Assembly (NCBI GenBank): GCA_022828595.1
Contig: JAKGHH010000002.1
Coordinates: 42,502,222-42,566,221, forward strand
DNA from: Nelumbo lutea
Taxonomy: Eukaryota > Streptophyta > Magnoliopsida > Proteales > Nelumbonaceae
DNA: 64,000 bases
Reading direction: 5' to 3'
Below the pieces are notes generated by a model. The model worked only from the letters and a program-made list of their open reading frames with translations. It was not told the origin of the DNA and ran no database searches. Positions within the stretch are counted from its first letter, which is position 1; the number at the start of each line of letters is the position of its first letter. The position numbers and the translations under genes were made by a program. Shown in pieces: positions 10,170 through 22,559 of the stretch.

Positions 10170-10760
10170 ACCTAGAGGATAAATTTTAGCCTCATAGAAG
10201 ACTTGGTGAAGGGCTCAAAATGGCTTAGAGGAATAGGCATGGTAAATTTCTGGTTGGACTCAGGCCTGTTACTAGACATGATCAATAATATGGAAGGGAT
10301 TGATATTCAACTTAGAGTTCAAGATGTTGTAGATGAAAGAGGAGAATGGCATTTGCATCTCAAGTTGAATGATGATATAGTTAACAAAATTCTCAGCTCG
10401 AAGATTAGTCTACCTGACCAACATGATGTTGTGATATGGATGGCTAGCACTGATGGTATGTTTACTACCAAATTGGCTTGGAATTAGGTGAGAAGTCACT
10501 ATATAGGAGGAAGTAACATGATGGCAATAAGTTGTTTGAACCAAGTGATCCCTACGAAAGTCAGCTTTTTCACCCAGTGGTTCTTAAGAAGTAGAGTTGG
10601 GGTGGACTCGGATTATCAATCGATATGAATCCCTCTAGTGTCAAAATGTTGTTGTTGTTAGGATTCTAAATTCGGAGACACAAATCACTTGTTTTGGTAC
10701 AATAGCTTGGCAAGGAAAATTTGGTCTCACTTCAATTTATTTTTGGGGATAGAATTTTAC
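10170..10760 (+). pseudogene. LINE 2 zf-RVT domain region
   Basis: This includes the open stretch 10203-10487 (GSKWLRGIGMVNFWLDSG, then VVIWMASTDGMFTTKLAWN). It continues past a stop into VRSHYIGGS, IPTKVSFFTQWFLRSR and DTNHLFWYNSLARKIWSHF. That is the zinc-binding region found between RT and RNase H in plant LINEs: the K-S-F-F-W block followed by the HLF..C..IW block. Stops and one frame change break it. It is not an independent gene. Confidence 0.75.
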
Positions 10761-11084
10761 TATCATGAACCCATGATGGTGGTTATTCAAACGAATGGTT
10801 ATTGGTGGATGGGAATTCTCAAAATCAATGGCTAGAACTGCAAAGGCCTCTGTTTTATCCCTTTGGAGATTTGGAAAGAACAATGTTGGATACGGATATT
10901 TCCATTGCTCCCAACATGAGATTTTTAGAATAGAGAAGTGGATCTAGGAAATAGTCGGCTTGTGTAAGTAAACTACCAATATTATCCCCCACTCAAAATA
11001 TATTTCTTTCTAATTAGTGTGAATTAAAATACAACCAATTAGCTAGGGGTACTAGGCTCAAAGTGATACACCTCTCGTCTATCT

Positions 11085-11480
11085 CAGATGGTTTCTACAA
11101 ATTGAATGTTGATGGCTCTTCTAGAGGAGATCCGAGTCTGAATGGGGAAGGGGGAATAATTCATGATGGTGGTAACAACTCTTTTTGATTACATTCCATA
11201 TATAGTTGATAGAATGATAAACAATTAGCATGCAGAAGCATTAGCTTTGAATGAAGCAAATGAATTTGCTCAAGCAATGGGAATTATGAAGTTATTGGTT
11301 GAGACAAACTCTAAAACCCTTTAGGACATAGTGGTGGGAAAATGTAATACCCCTAGATGCTTTGGTATTTGATGGCCCTTATTGATAACTTTAAGGTGGT
11401 TATGGACTTGCACATTGTTCAGATCTATAGAGAAGGGAATACTGTTTTTGATTGGCTATTGAAGAGGGCCATGTAGTGGT
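11085..11480 (+). pseudogene. LINE 2 RNase H-like domain
   Basis: The + strand reads YKLNVDGSSRGDPSLNGEGG at 11095-11150; NVDGSSRG carries the first catalytic Asp of the plant LINE RNase H (RVT_3). Further on are AEALALNEANEFAQ and LLVETNSK, which match the Glu and second Asp blocks. Stops such as TAG after SKTL show decay. The 3' UTR follows to 11785. Confidence 0.78.
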
Positions 11481-11785
11481 TCTCTTAACAGCTTAATCTA
11501 TAACTCATTGGTTGATCTTCCATGTAAAGCTCAAAATCTGCTAAAGAATGATGGTCTTGGTATTCCTTTTTTGCGATTTGGTTAGATTTTTGTTTGCTTA
11601 TTTTAGAGATCATTTGGATTCATTTGTAATTAATGTTTATTGTTTTGATGATCTCTTTGTATATAGTTTTTCTCGAGGGGTAAAGGTTTTTACTTCCCCC
11701 TCTTAGGCTATTATTTGTTTGGAAAACATTAATAAAATTTTATGGTGGCCACTCCTCCAGAGTAAAGTTTGGGTTTAAAAAGAAG

Positions 11786-12429
11786 GATACTAAGATATAA
11801 TTAACTCCAAAATCCCATCTCAAATCTACAATGATCAACCATAAAAATGCCAAGATTCCATTTCAACAGCCTTAGATGAATAAAGCTAGGCAATCAAACT
11901 CTTCCTCAGATTTGAACATTTCACTTGACTCCTCATCTTAATCCATGTTGATATGCCAAATTTTAGCTTAAAATTCCCTTGTTTTACTGTCTGATCAACA
12001 AAAATTCTAATTTGATGTTTATGATTAAATCACATAAGAAATTTTTACCCAAGTAACTAAATTTCATCTCATTAAGTCTTAAATTCCTTTATTACATATC
12101 AAAATAATTAAGATTCCATTTTAAGCCTTTTAGTTGGTTAATAAGCCATAAGCTAAAAACTTGACCTAAACCAAATCTGTCAATCCACATCACCAATCAG
12201 AGATCCCCACCTTCATCAAATTTAGAACCTTTAAAAATTCCTACCCACTAAATTTTATCCCAAGATTCCCTCATTTGACCTACTATTAAGATAAGATTCT
12301 ATTTCAATAAATTACATTGATTAGAGCTTATCAGTCATAGATCTCCAATATACAAACCTCATCCGACCAATCAAACCTCACCACCATATTAAAATACCCA
12401 AAATACCCTAGTATGTCAAATTTAACTTG
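11786..12429. other. Intergenic, no gene seen
   Basis: AT-rich noncoding DNA with repeated phrases such as AAGATTCCCTCATTT (near 12265), which recur on the other side of the Pack-MULE at 14770 and 14920. The flanking DNA was therefore internally repetitive before the insertion. Confidence 0.5.
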
Positions 12430-12438
12430 ATTCCTTTA

Positions 12439-12546
12439 GGGAAAATTTCTTAGAGTACCCCTATGGTTTAGGAAATTAACTAACTCTACCCTTACTGTTT
12501 ATATATTGCCTTAAAGTAGCCCCAAGTTTTCTAACAATTATCATCA
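12439..12546. repeat. Pack-MULE left terminal inverted repeat
   Basis: Starts GGGAAAATTTCTTAGAGTA and pairs with the reverse complement of 14488-14596 over about 105 bases with scattered mismatches. Confidence 0.92.
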
Positions 12547-13376
12547 TCATCATTAAATATTGATGGAAAAAACCAAAATGTCAAATTTATTCTTCATTAT
12601 TTCTCAAATTTTCAAAATAAAACCTAACTAATAAGTAACTCATTTTTCGGGCAGAGGAGACGTGGAAGATCCTAGCAGAATAGGGAAAGCGTTTTTATCG
12701 ATCTTCCTCTAGTTCATTCTTGGGGTTTTATACGGGATACTTCAAGGGTGGAGTTGACAGAATAGTGATTGTGGTTGCAAATCTGGTCGAAGTTGGAACT
12801 GAGAAGAATTTGGAAGGTTTCCTATTAAAGATCTTCCACATACAAGACCCACAAATCCAAAATCTATGAGATGATTAAATGGTCAACTTTGTCGTTCATG
12901 AAATGTTGGAACCAGAATAGTAGGCAGTAGGGCAAATGGGCATATAGATTGGAATCATACAATGTTCTCTTTCCCTAATATGATAACACTACACTCTCAT
13001 AAATAGATAGGGACATGGAAGAATTTATTAAAGATAATTTAGATTAAAGAAAATGAGTAACCCACCCAAATAAGCCTCCTAAATTTTCTAGAATTTACTC
13101 TTGGCTTTTTCTAAGAGTGACTCTAAGATGATAAAAAACAAGAAAAAACTTTACATTGAGATAGTCGGGAGGCAGATCCACCACTAGTAGCAACAACACA
13201 GTCAGCAGTGGAGGTTGTATTTTATTTTTCCTTGGCTCTGGTTTCAACTTTTCTTTTCCTTCAGAAGAGAAGATGATAAGAGGGAAGAGTGTAGAGTCTG
13301 GTAATCAATTTCCCACTTGCAAAGAAAAGGTCTTCCTTGAAAGTCATTCATATACTTTCCGTTCTAGAACTCTCTT

Positions 13377-13398
13377 TCTCTCTCTCTCTCTCAGCTTA
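13377..13398. repeat. (CT)n tract inside the Pack-MULE
   Basis: A short pyrimidine CT run located about 180 bases before the captured kinase start. It would fit the 5' UTR of the captured gene, but that is only inference. Confidence 0.6.
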
Positions 13399-13576
13399 GC
13401 TCTCTGTGCCTTATCTTTCATAAAAGACCGATGAGATTTGGTGGCTGGACACCCTTAATACCATTTACACAATGGGGGTTTGAGTGGCCCATGTAATGCT
13501 TCCTCTGCATCCTATGGAATCAGATGAAACCCTTGTCTTGAATTAGAATTTTCAGGATCATCAACAACAACTGAAG

Positions 13577-14319
13577 ATGCCCTACGCAAGTTCAGAGCTA
13601 TTTGATAAGGATGTTGAGCCATTCGTGGGGTGGATCTGAGGGGATGTTATGGTTGGTACAACAATTTTCTTGGTGTAGGTGCAATGAAGAAGGTGTATTG
13701 CGAGTTCAATTAGGAGAAGGGGATAGTGGTTCGTGGAACCAAGTCCAGTTGAGGAACATCATCAAGGATGAATCGGTCATCAATCATCTCTTCTTCGAGG
13801 TTAGGTTGCTTTGGACATTGAAGAACAAAAGCATCAAGGCCTTGAAGAAATGGTTGAAACAAATCCTTAAGGGCTTGGAATATCTCCACACTCATGACCC
13901 CTGCATCATTCATAGAGATCTTAATTGCAGCAATATCTTCATCAATGAGAACATTGGGCAGGTGAAGATAGGGGATCTATGGTTGTTGACAATAGTGATA
14001 AGGAGCCACGTAGCACACTCGGAGTTGGGGACATTGGAGTTCATAGCGTTGGACCTGTACAAAGAGTGCCAACGGTTATGAATATAGCGCTTGAGCTATA
14101 CGCTGGAGTTCATTGCACCTGATAGCAGTGTCTTCATCAATGAGAACATTGGGCAGGTGAAGATAGGGGATCTGGGGTTGTTGACAATAGTGTGAAGGAG
14201 CCACGTGGCACACTCGGTGTTAGAGATATTAGAGTTCATAGCGCTGGAGCTGTACGAAGAGTACTGACGGTTAAGAACATAGTGCGTGAGCTATACGCTG
14301 GAGTTCATTGCACTTGATT
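13577..14319 (+). pseudogene. Captured WNK11-like protein kinase fragment
   Basis: The reading starts at ATG 13577 with [12 protein letters not shown], as WNK11-type proteins begin. It passes GAMKKVY (glycine-rich loop, 13678-13698), WNQVQLRN (13734 on), [33 protein letters not shown], the catalytic-loop motif HRDLNCSN (13911-13934), GQVKIGDL, and degraded forms of the GTPEFMAPELYEE block. HRDLNCSN rather than HRDLKCDN is typical of the WNK11 branch. About 45 residues between NKSI and ALKKW are missing, and stops or frameshifts lie near 13638 and 13670. The stretch 13602-14081 is open only because of these shifts. The C-terminal lobe is absent, so no active kinase can be made. Confidence 0.87.
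13936..14319 (+). repeat. 195-bp tandem duplication within the kinase fragment
   Basis: TCTTCATCAATGAGAACATT starts at 13936 and again at 14131, and similarity continues through CTATACGCTGGAGTTCATTG in both units. Unit 2 keeps D-L-G and ELYEEY, closer to the family; unit 1 has D-L-W and DLYKEC. Confidence 0.9.
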
Positions 14320-14487
14320 TCTTCCTGTTCATTTGCAAATACAAAGACAAGCTCCTTGCATCCTGTGGAATCAAACGAAATCCTTGTCCACACTGAGTCA
14401 AACAAAAACCAGAGTATTTTAGAAATATTTAAAAATATTGCGATCACATGTGAATGGAATGTGATGGAAAGTTAATAGTACGGGGAG

Positions 14488-14596
14488 TTTTAGACAATTG
14501 TCAGAAAACTTAAGGGTACTTTAAGACAACATGTAAATAGTAAGGGTAGAGTTAGTCAATTTCCTAAACCATAGGGATACTTTGAGAAAATTTTCC
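14488..14596. repeat. Pack-MULE right terminal inverted repeat
   Basis: Reverse complement of the left repeat, ending TTGAGAAAATTTTCC directly before the second ATTCCTTTA copy. Confidence 0.92.
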
Positions 14597-14756
14597 ATTC
14601 CTTTATTTGATCATTAAATAAATAAAATTGCACTTCAAACATTCACATTGATGATTCATAAGTTAAATCTTGATTTAAATCAAATCTTTGAATACACACT
14701 CTGATCAAAGATCTTTCTCTTCCATTTGATTAAGGACATTTAAAAATGCCTATCCA

Positions 14757-14950
14757 CCAAATTTCTTTCTAAGATTCCCTCATTTAATTCACTATCAAGC
14801 CAACATTATATTTTAACAAATGTCATTGGTTACATGTTTAGAGACCCACAAAAATCCCAGTACATTAAATCCCAAAAAATCCCAGTTAGACATCACCAAC
14901 ATGAGGTATGGATAGTGAATTAAATGAGGGAATCTTTGAAAGAAATTTGA
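14757..14950. repeat. Imperfect inverted repeat
   Basis: AAATTTCTTTCTAAGATTCC with CTCATTTAATTCACTATC at 14759-14796 pairs with GATAGTGAATTAAATGAG with GGAATCTTTGAAAGAAATTT at 14911-14948. The loop contains two copies of an ACCCACAAAAATCCCAGTACATT-like phrase. Noncoding. Confidence 0.75.
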
Positions 14951-14999
14951 CCAATTAGACATCACCGCCATGCTTAAAGACCCAAAAAAATCACAGTAC

Positions 15000-17235
15000 A
15001 TTAAATTTTGTGACCTAGTTCACTCGTTTGATCATTAACATAGAAAGATTTCATTTTAATGCAACAAATTAAATTGCCCCTTCATTTATCCTTACATGAG
15101 ACACCAAAAAATCATATATTTCGGTTAGGCCTAAAGAATGAGGTAGAATGGTGAGTGATTTGGGGAAACTAGTACCCAACTCCTAAGAACATCAACTTAA
15201 TACAAGTCTAAAGGAAGTTGGGAATCTTCTCCTAAGGTTTTGATACTTTACTCTTTATTGCTTAAAGATGTTTCTTAAAGCTTAAGCCTAAAGAACTCTC
15301 ATATTGAGATACCATAACATCTTAGACAAAGGGCTGCCTAACACTTTCCATACCTTAGTCTATTCGAATCCATTATGCTCATCGCTTCGGCCTATTTTGA
15401 CACTAATAATGAAAGACCTTTAAAGATGTCATTTGATGTTAATCCTTTTCAACATGCACTTATGTTGTTCACGAGGGAACAAAAACAATAGTCCTTAATT
15501 CGGTTTTAGCTCTCACCAAAGTGGTTCCCATTGACTTTCATAAAGTCAAATTCATATGCACCCCACGGGCTAGGGTTATTATGGGGTTCCCCTCTTTGGA
15601 GAGGAAACAAGTGATGAACCCAAAATTAAGGGGATCATTTAATGATCTATAAATAATCATGATAATGATATGCATTCAATCATGATGGGCATAGAAATCC
15701 ACTAAAATCTTAACATAGGCCAAGCCTTATGGCCCATGCACGGAATTACATGCACATGATAGAAAACATCTCATGTATTCAAATAATTTCAATTAAAACT
15801 TGTTAAACCTAAGCCCATTTAGATTAACACATTATCAACCATATGTTAAATGTGTTTATTAAGAAAATATGACTTGGTATATGGGATCAATTGCAGAAAA
15901 AAAAAACAAATCATCCCATATACTAGTCCAAAACCATATGGGCTTGTCTTGATTTGATCTAATCAAATCTGGGTTTTTTAAGCATGGGCCAAATTGGTCC
16001 ATGTAATGGACCATCAAATCCTTGACCTAGATCAGAAATTGATCACTTAACATAGATCTTTGAGGGTTGTTAATAGTCCCCAAACAAACATAGGATCGAC
16101 CTAATGATTTAGACCAATCCTAGGTCAATTTGGCCTAGGATTTGGTGTTCCAAAATGTGCACCAACATTAGGGTTTATGATTTGAATATTATCAGTTTAG
16201 AATCAAAACAATAGAATCCGATATAAGAAAATTGCAAATGGCCATCAAATTGCTATTTGCACATTATTCTTGAACTCCTTCAAATTTTGTAATCTCTAGA
16301 TTTTTTTTCTCCATTGTAGGTGAAAAGAAAAGCCCTAATTTTTCTAGTGCATACATTGAAAAAACTTAATACGTATTGTCTAAGAAAATAAAAATTAAAT
16401 ACAAATTGCATATAATAGTTGAAAGCATATGATATGAATAAATATTGCAAATAATAAAGATTTCATTCTCCACCACAATCTAGCCAAAAAATCCAATATT
16501 CCACCATGAAAATATACTAAATAATGGTAGAAAATAGAAAGATAAAATATTTGGTTGATTGGCACAAATCTGAGAACCAAATTCTCAGTACAAGTAATTC
16601 CAGGTCAAATTGACTAGACTAGTTTTGGCTGATTTGACTCAAGATTCAAATATATTCCACTCCAGTTCTAGAACCAGGGTTTATGGCAAAGCTTAAAAAA
16701 TTTACAGTTTGAACTCGAGAATTAGATTCTCTGAATTTGGAGAATTATATTCTCCTATGATCGATCTAGGATGGGATTGAAATAGATTTAAATTCCAAAA
16801 GTAAACTGAAAGTACCTAATGCGGAGTCTACAAATTGAAGCTCCCATAATGGTGGTTGACACAGAAAACTCAAACACAAATCATCCTCGCAATTAAAAAT
16901 GGCATTGTTGATGTTGGAGGTCCATTCTACAACAACTCTTCAACCAAATTGGTCCAACAACCTTGGATATGTGCAACTATGAAACTACATCAAATCTAAT
17001 GTGCTGCACTAAAAAACATAGAAGAAACAATGAGAGAACAACTCTCTAGACTAGTTCAAAATTAGGGCTTATGGGAAGCAAGAGAGAAGAGAAAGAGTGC
17101 AAGAGAGTTGCTAGGCTAGTAGTGGTCGGGCTTTCCCTCTTGTCTTTTTAAATAGACTTCAATCCAATTGTAGTTAGGACTTATCCAAACTGGATTGGGT
17201 AGGTGTCTAATTACATTATTTAATATGGAGATCTA
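15000..17235. other. Noncoding, possibly old LTR-element DNA, no gene seen
   Basis: No open frame or domain was recognised. The moderately AT-rich text with repeated GGGCCAA and CCTAGGTCAATTTGGCCTAGG motifs, continuing beyond the hAT-like insertion at 17246, looks like a noncoding LTR-type repeat, but ends were not found. Confidence 0.35.
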
Positions 17236-17245
17236 TACCCATATT

Positions 17246-17983
17246 TAGGGGTGAGCATGGGTCGGTCTAGTTCGGTTTCATGGTAGAACCTGAAATAACC
17301 TACCTTGTAGGGGGTCAATTCTAGGTTTTTGGAACTGAAACCTACCCCATGAAGGTTGGTTCTAGGGTCAGTTCTGGCCTTGGCGATTCCAGGGTTGGTT
17401 CTAGGATCTATCTGTGGAACATGTTCTTTCTTTACTCTCCCTTCAAAAAAATAAAACATGTACTTTAAAAACTTGAATTTCAATAATGATAATATATAGG
17501 TTAAAACTTACATTATTTGTATTTATTAATTATGTTGAGTAATTTAATATGTAGATTATCACAATTTACCAATCTATACTTTAAAATTTGTCATTATAAT
17601 TTAAATTTTGTAAATATTCCCTTTTACATTATTTATTATACACATTCAAATATTAAAATGAAAGCAAATGTTCAGATCACTTAAGTAACTCAATGGTCAA
17701 GTGAGACTATGGCTTTTGCAATCATGACTGTTTCGGTTCAAATCATCACATCCTTAAAAATATATTGGGGTTTATTTCAAGGCAAGTTTGGTAACAAGAC
17801 CGGTTCAACCAGGGCCAGTTCATCGGGTTGGTTTAGCTAGGGTAAACTCCTAGACCCTAGAATTGACTTGGGTGGGAGTCGGTTCCAAGAACCTACCCAT
17901 ACCCATATGGTTTGGGTGGGGCTAATTCAAGGCCAGTTCGAGGTCAGTTCCATCCAATTTCAGGTAGAACCTACCTACATCCA
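17246..17983. mobile_element. hAT-like nonautonomous element
   Basis: The left end TAGGGGTGAGCATGGGT has a plant hAT terminus. The same 10 bases, TACCCATATT, stand just outside both ends (17236-17245 and 17984-17993), at least an 8-bp target duplication. The interior is GGTTCTAGG- and GGTTGG-rich with an AT-rich core; no transposase is visible. The right end is degenerate, so the inverted ends match only partly. Confidence 0.7.
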
Positions 17984-17993
17984 TACCCATATT

Positions 17994-20418
17994 CGATCTA
18001 AAGTGCATGACAAAGTTGTCATGTGACTAGTCTAACTAATCTTACTAGTTAATGGGCTAAGGTCTATTGGGCTTGAATAATGTATGGAATGTGACCCACA
18101 AAGGTCTAATATCAATCGATATGGGTTTATCCCATGTCAAGAAACACATGGACTGAATTCAATGAACAAAGTTAGTGAACCCTTGAGTCAATTGAACTAG
18201 GCTCAGTCTAGGCCCAACACTCAAGTCTAAGTGATCATTGGTTTCAATCACCTTATAAAGCCCAAGGATTATGGATTGGTATAAGGTGAAGCTCATCAAG
18301 TTTGAGCCCTATAATGGTCTTTTGATCTTAACCTCTTAGCCCTAAATGATCAAACATTGCTTAAAGGGAATGATCTCTTCCTTGACTGCTAATTGCAATG
18401 TCACTTTCTCTGCTTAGATGGATCCTGAGATTAAAAACATTTTGCAATTTTTTTCATAAAATAATATATTATAAATATAAATATATTTTGCAAAGATATT
18501 TCAGAAACAATTGAAATCTATTGCCAACAGTTTTAAGTTTCTATTAGAGAGTGTAAATTCCGATATTCTCATTGTCTAACAAAAGGGTTGATCTTATCGC
18601 AATGATCACTCACTTAGCAATATTTTGAACTGTTCCAACATAACTAGATATTGACCCTATGGGGATCTCAGTTGTTGGCATATTAAAAGTAACTTAGTCC
18701 AAGACCTAGTATCGTATCATTATCAAGTCCTGGGTTAAATTTAATTTTTCAGTTTTGTCCATCTGTCTCTAGATCTAGAGCATAACTGAAAATTGATATA
18801 TATTTAGTGTTTCTTCAAAATACCCATCGACTTTACTTAGGGTCTAGTCACAACAACTGAGATAAGCTGCTCCATCATTTTGATAGTACATCAATGGCTG
18901 AGAACCATTTAAACTAACATAAATTTCATAGTTTAAGGACATTCTTTGCCAAATAATGAACTGATTTTATTAATACATCAATTTGATCCGAGATAAGGAC
19001 ATTCTTTGTCAAATAGTAGAATCACATATTCAAAATATAGTACTAGTCTTTTTTTTTTTTTTTCCTTCGAAAGGCAATTTATAATTTTTATATTGGAGAA
19101 AAAGTAATTCTAGAGAGAAGAATTCTTGATCTACAATTATCCTCTCACACCATTGAAATCTGGATCCTCTATAAGGGGAAAAAATATAGGACGCTTTAGA
19201 TTTGTACAATGTGAAATTGACATATTTCCACTTTTCATTACTATTACGTACTGGCTTAGGTGGTTGTTTGAAAAAAAAAACTATGAGTGTTGACTAAATG
19301 ACCAGGAGATCAGAAATCTTTTAAATACCTGCCCAAAACTTTGAAATGGAAAGAATGGGTCGCAGTTGTTTGCGTGTTGTAGTTAGCCTTCATCCTCCAC
19401 TAATTCTAATTAATTAACCAATAGAAAAAGGAAAAGTCTGAGGATAAAATGTTACGTTGTTACAATAATGTACTACAACAAAGTAAAATTTTAAATTAAC
19501 GTTTTTCATTAACTAAATATTTGTCTCTCTAATCGATTTGGATCATTGTCTTTTGACGCTCGCTGAAGGTAAATTGTAAATTGAAGCCTTCCAAATTTCG
19601 TGCGGAAGGCATGCCCAATCTGCAGCAATCGGGATTTAATCAAGCTAAATAGTTCTATCTCCTTCATTGCAGAAAGACAGAAATTGAAATTATTATTATT
19701 TGTCTATGACGCTGACTAGTTCTACCGAAAGATATAATGATGCTGACTGGTATAAATTAAGTAATCCGACATTACATTTCTAATTTCTTAAAAAGTCACT
19801 TCACTACTTTCCGTTTACAAAGTTGAACTTTAACCTTTGAGTGATCTCTTGATGATCAATGTTTTGACCAATGAAGTTATATATTATTGGTGATCTCTTG
19901 GTGATTTTGGGCTTCAAAATTAGCTTATATTCTTCTACACATTTCAAAGCTTTCTCTTCAGATGTAACGGATTAAGGCCAAAAAGAAGCATCTATATTTC
20001 CAATGAATTTGCATAAATGAAATATGCATAAACTATAGAAAAGGAAAGGTTAAAGTATTTAATTATCAAGGCTTCACTGTCCAAAATCTCATTTTCACTT
20101 ATCCAGATTTAGGAAAACAGAAAACTGTGTTATGAAAGTGATGAAAGAGAAATAATATAAGTGTTTAGTAGGAATTAATTTAAATAAGATTTACTCAATT
20201 TGTTCTATGTTTTTCCCTTTGTATATTATATGCTTCCCTTCACTAAAGCCTTGAAATTTATCCTTGGATGCATGCCTTATAATTGCATATTTGAACATTG
20301 TGCAGGGTTGATAGAACAAAACAACAATTACATAAGGCGAGCCAAGTTTAACCATGATGTTCCAATGCTTTCTTCATCTGTCCAGTTAGATTTTCTACAA
20401 CCTCCCCTCCCCAAAAAA
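17994..20418. other. Noncoding, no gene seen
   Basis: Continuation of the repeat-like DNA interrupted by the hAT-like element up to about 18740, then AT-rich sequence with poly-T (19050) and poly-A runs. No supported coding region. Confidence 0.4.
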
Positions 20419-20995
20419 GAGTCATTTACTAGAACACTAGAACACCTCTTGTTTCACAGATTTACTTAAACCTATCCTATAGTTCATATTTTACTAAAAC
20501 ATCTCTTATAATTTGCAACCCATTTACTTAATCGAACTTTCATTGGAAATTGTTTGTTTTGTCATATAAAAATAGTAACATGATCACCTAAACTAAGTGG
20601 AAAATATTTAAGGGCATGGACCCATGATTGTTTACTCCAAAAGTACCCCTAAATTGAGTGAAAATTGTTCAAGGGTATAGATCCATGGTTTTTTATTTCA
20701 AAAGTATCCCCTAACACCGTTTTGAATAGAAAATAAAATTGACCAAATAGAGAAAAATAGTGGTTGTCCATGTTTTACTAGGGACAAAAATGACATTCTC
20801 ATTTTTAGTTTCTTTTGATTAAATTTAGTTGAATGGATATTAGTATTAAAACTGTCATTTTTCCACTTTTATCTAATAGAAGGTTGATTAAGTAAATTGA
20901 TTGCAAAGTGTAGGGGATGTTTTAGTAAAACATAAATTATAGGGTAGGTTTTACTAAATTCATGAAATTATAGGGCATATTTTAGTAAATGACCC
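20419..20995. mobile_element. Mutator-type MITE, copy 1
   Basis: Long inverted ends of about 125 bp: the left reads GAGTCATTTACTAGAAC, the right reverse complement GGGTCATTTACTAAAAT. Both then read TTTTACTAAAACATC and a TTTACTTAATC block. Noncoding interior. The flanks are poly-A on both sides, so the target duplication cannot be judged. The same family occurs at 33333-33771. Confidence 0.85.
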
Positions 20996-22559
20996 AAAAA
21001 AAGCAAAAAGAAAGAACCTATTTTCTTGTCATTTCATGTATTTTTTTCATGGTGCTAAATATATATATATATATATATCAAGGCAACTTCATAAGCTATT
21101 TACTTTTCACCTCAAAATTAAGCAACCCATGAAGTTGATTTCTCCATGAAAAAATTGTGTATACCATTCAATGGTTCATAGTTTGTAAGCAGGAAGCTAA
21201 TTTTCCACCCCAGTTACTGGTTCTTATGAAACACGTCTAACTTTTGGGAAACATGCAATTTCCTATAATTGGAAATATGAAATGAGACATGTCAAAAACA
21301 TTGATAAATAAGACTTAAGACTATGGTTAGATTTAGGGCTAGATATAGAATTGGCTTCCTCCAATTCCACAAGGCTTCATTTAGGGGTAAGATTTAGAAC
21401 TTTAGGTTGGAATTCCAATTTTGGGCATTTGGATGTGCCCAAACTCGTGAGCTGGATTTTCAATTAAAATATCCATATATTCGAATTCCAATCACAAGTT
21501 TTATGGGAATTTGAATCTTCACACTAGGAGTGCTTTTTGCAATTTCCATGATCATCGGAAATTTTCCAATAGTAGAACCTAATATTATTTAATAATAATA
21601 ATAATAATAATAAACAGCATATATAAATGAAACAATATTAACATAACGGAAAGTAAAGGAAAAGTTAAAACAACAAAGAACATTTGAAAACTTTATTAAC
21701 TAACAAGATTATTTTTTGCACTATATAATCAATTTAAAATATGCAAGAAAAACGACAGCTGAAATAATTTTCTACAAAAATTATTTTATTAAAAAGCATG
21801 CAGAATCAATATTGATCAGCTGAAATAGTTTAATAAATAGTTTGGACTATTCTTGACCACGCGAACCATTTTCCATATGCCATCCAACTAAAAAAATTTT
21901 AATGTGTACAGAAGTTGCTTTAATTTATAATTCATACGCATCTGAATTTCCACGTGAATTTTAAAATCCAACGCACCCATCTTGATTAATTTCTTTAACG
22001 CAACGGTTAGTCGTTTTATCCACAATTAGGAAATTCATTTTCTACTAAAATTACTATTTGTTTGGGCAAACATTTCATTTTTCAGTAACAGATATTTCCA
22101 AAAAAGGAAACATGAAATGAGTAATGCACCATAACTATTGTTGCGAGAACCAGTGGGAAATATCAAGCTACTCTTGGGTCAATAGAATTTGGGTTGAACA
22201 TGGAATTAATTCACTGTCCTCAATTCTCCAGGTTTCTGATTCCACTATATATCTGAGTATTGAAGCACAAGATTTGGAACTAGTCATCTTTTCATACAAA
22301 AGATGACTTAAAAATTTAGAAGAACTTTGGGTCATACGTTCTTTGTTAACTATTTCTTATATTCCCTTTGATTTAGTAGGTAATAAATTTGTAAAGATTA
22401 AGATATTTTTGAAAGATTTTTCAACAAATTTGATAGTTAAAAGATGATGTGAGCTTTTGCATTAAGGTCATGTAATCTGAAGACTATTTGGTTAAGGTGT
22501 GTCTTCCTATATGTCCTTCCGCACAAAGACAAAAACGTGATAAAAAAAATTAAAAACAC
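20996..22559. other. Noncoding, with small AT and AAT microsatellites
   Basis: An (AT)n run at 21061-21078 and an AAT run at 21591-21612. No gene or domain recognised. Confidence 0.5.

Larger units (their letters stand above)
7366..11785 (+). mobile_element. LINE 2: decayed plant L1-type element with nested insertions
   Basis: ORF2 pieces occur in the correct order on the + strand: endonuclease C-terminus (7366-7700), the linker with VREAEDAIKDVEF (7795-7850) and FWWKSL (7935), the start of the reverse transcriptase (9400-9570), a later RT/thumb part (about 9690-9830), the zf-RVT domain (10170-10760), RNase H (11090-11480), and a 3' UTR ending TGGTGGCCACTCCTCC near 11756. The RT catalytic centre is absent, lost by deletion near 9570-9690. 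Two insertions split it: 8163-9238 and 9912-10157. Many stops and frameshifts. The 5' part of ORF2 and all of ORF1 are missing. Confidence 0.85.
12439..14596. mobile_element. Pack-MULE (Mutator-like element carrying a gene fragment)
   Basis: The element has long terminal inverted repeats, 12439-12546 and 14488-14596. Both contain CCCTATGGTTTAGGAAATT and ACTAACTCTACCCTTACT with only scattered mismatches. It is flanked by an exact 9-bp duplication ATTCCTTTA (12430-12438 and 14597-14605), the signature of Mutator-like transposition. The 2.16-kb interior encodes no transposase. It carries a WNK11-like kinase fragment (13577-14319) plus unidentified sequence at 12640-13570. A nonautonomous MULE with captured host sequence is by definition a Pack-MULE. 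Confidence 0.93.

Noticed and set aside
10203..10487. Independent 94-residue gene
   Set aside because: The text belongs to the LINE 2 linker and zf-RVT region, not to a separate gene.
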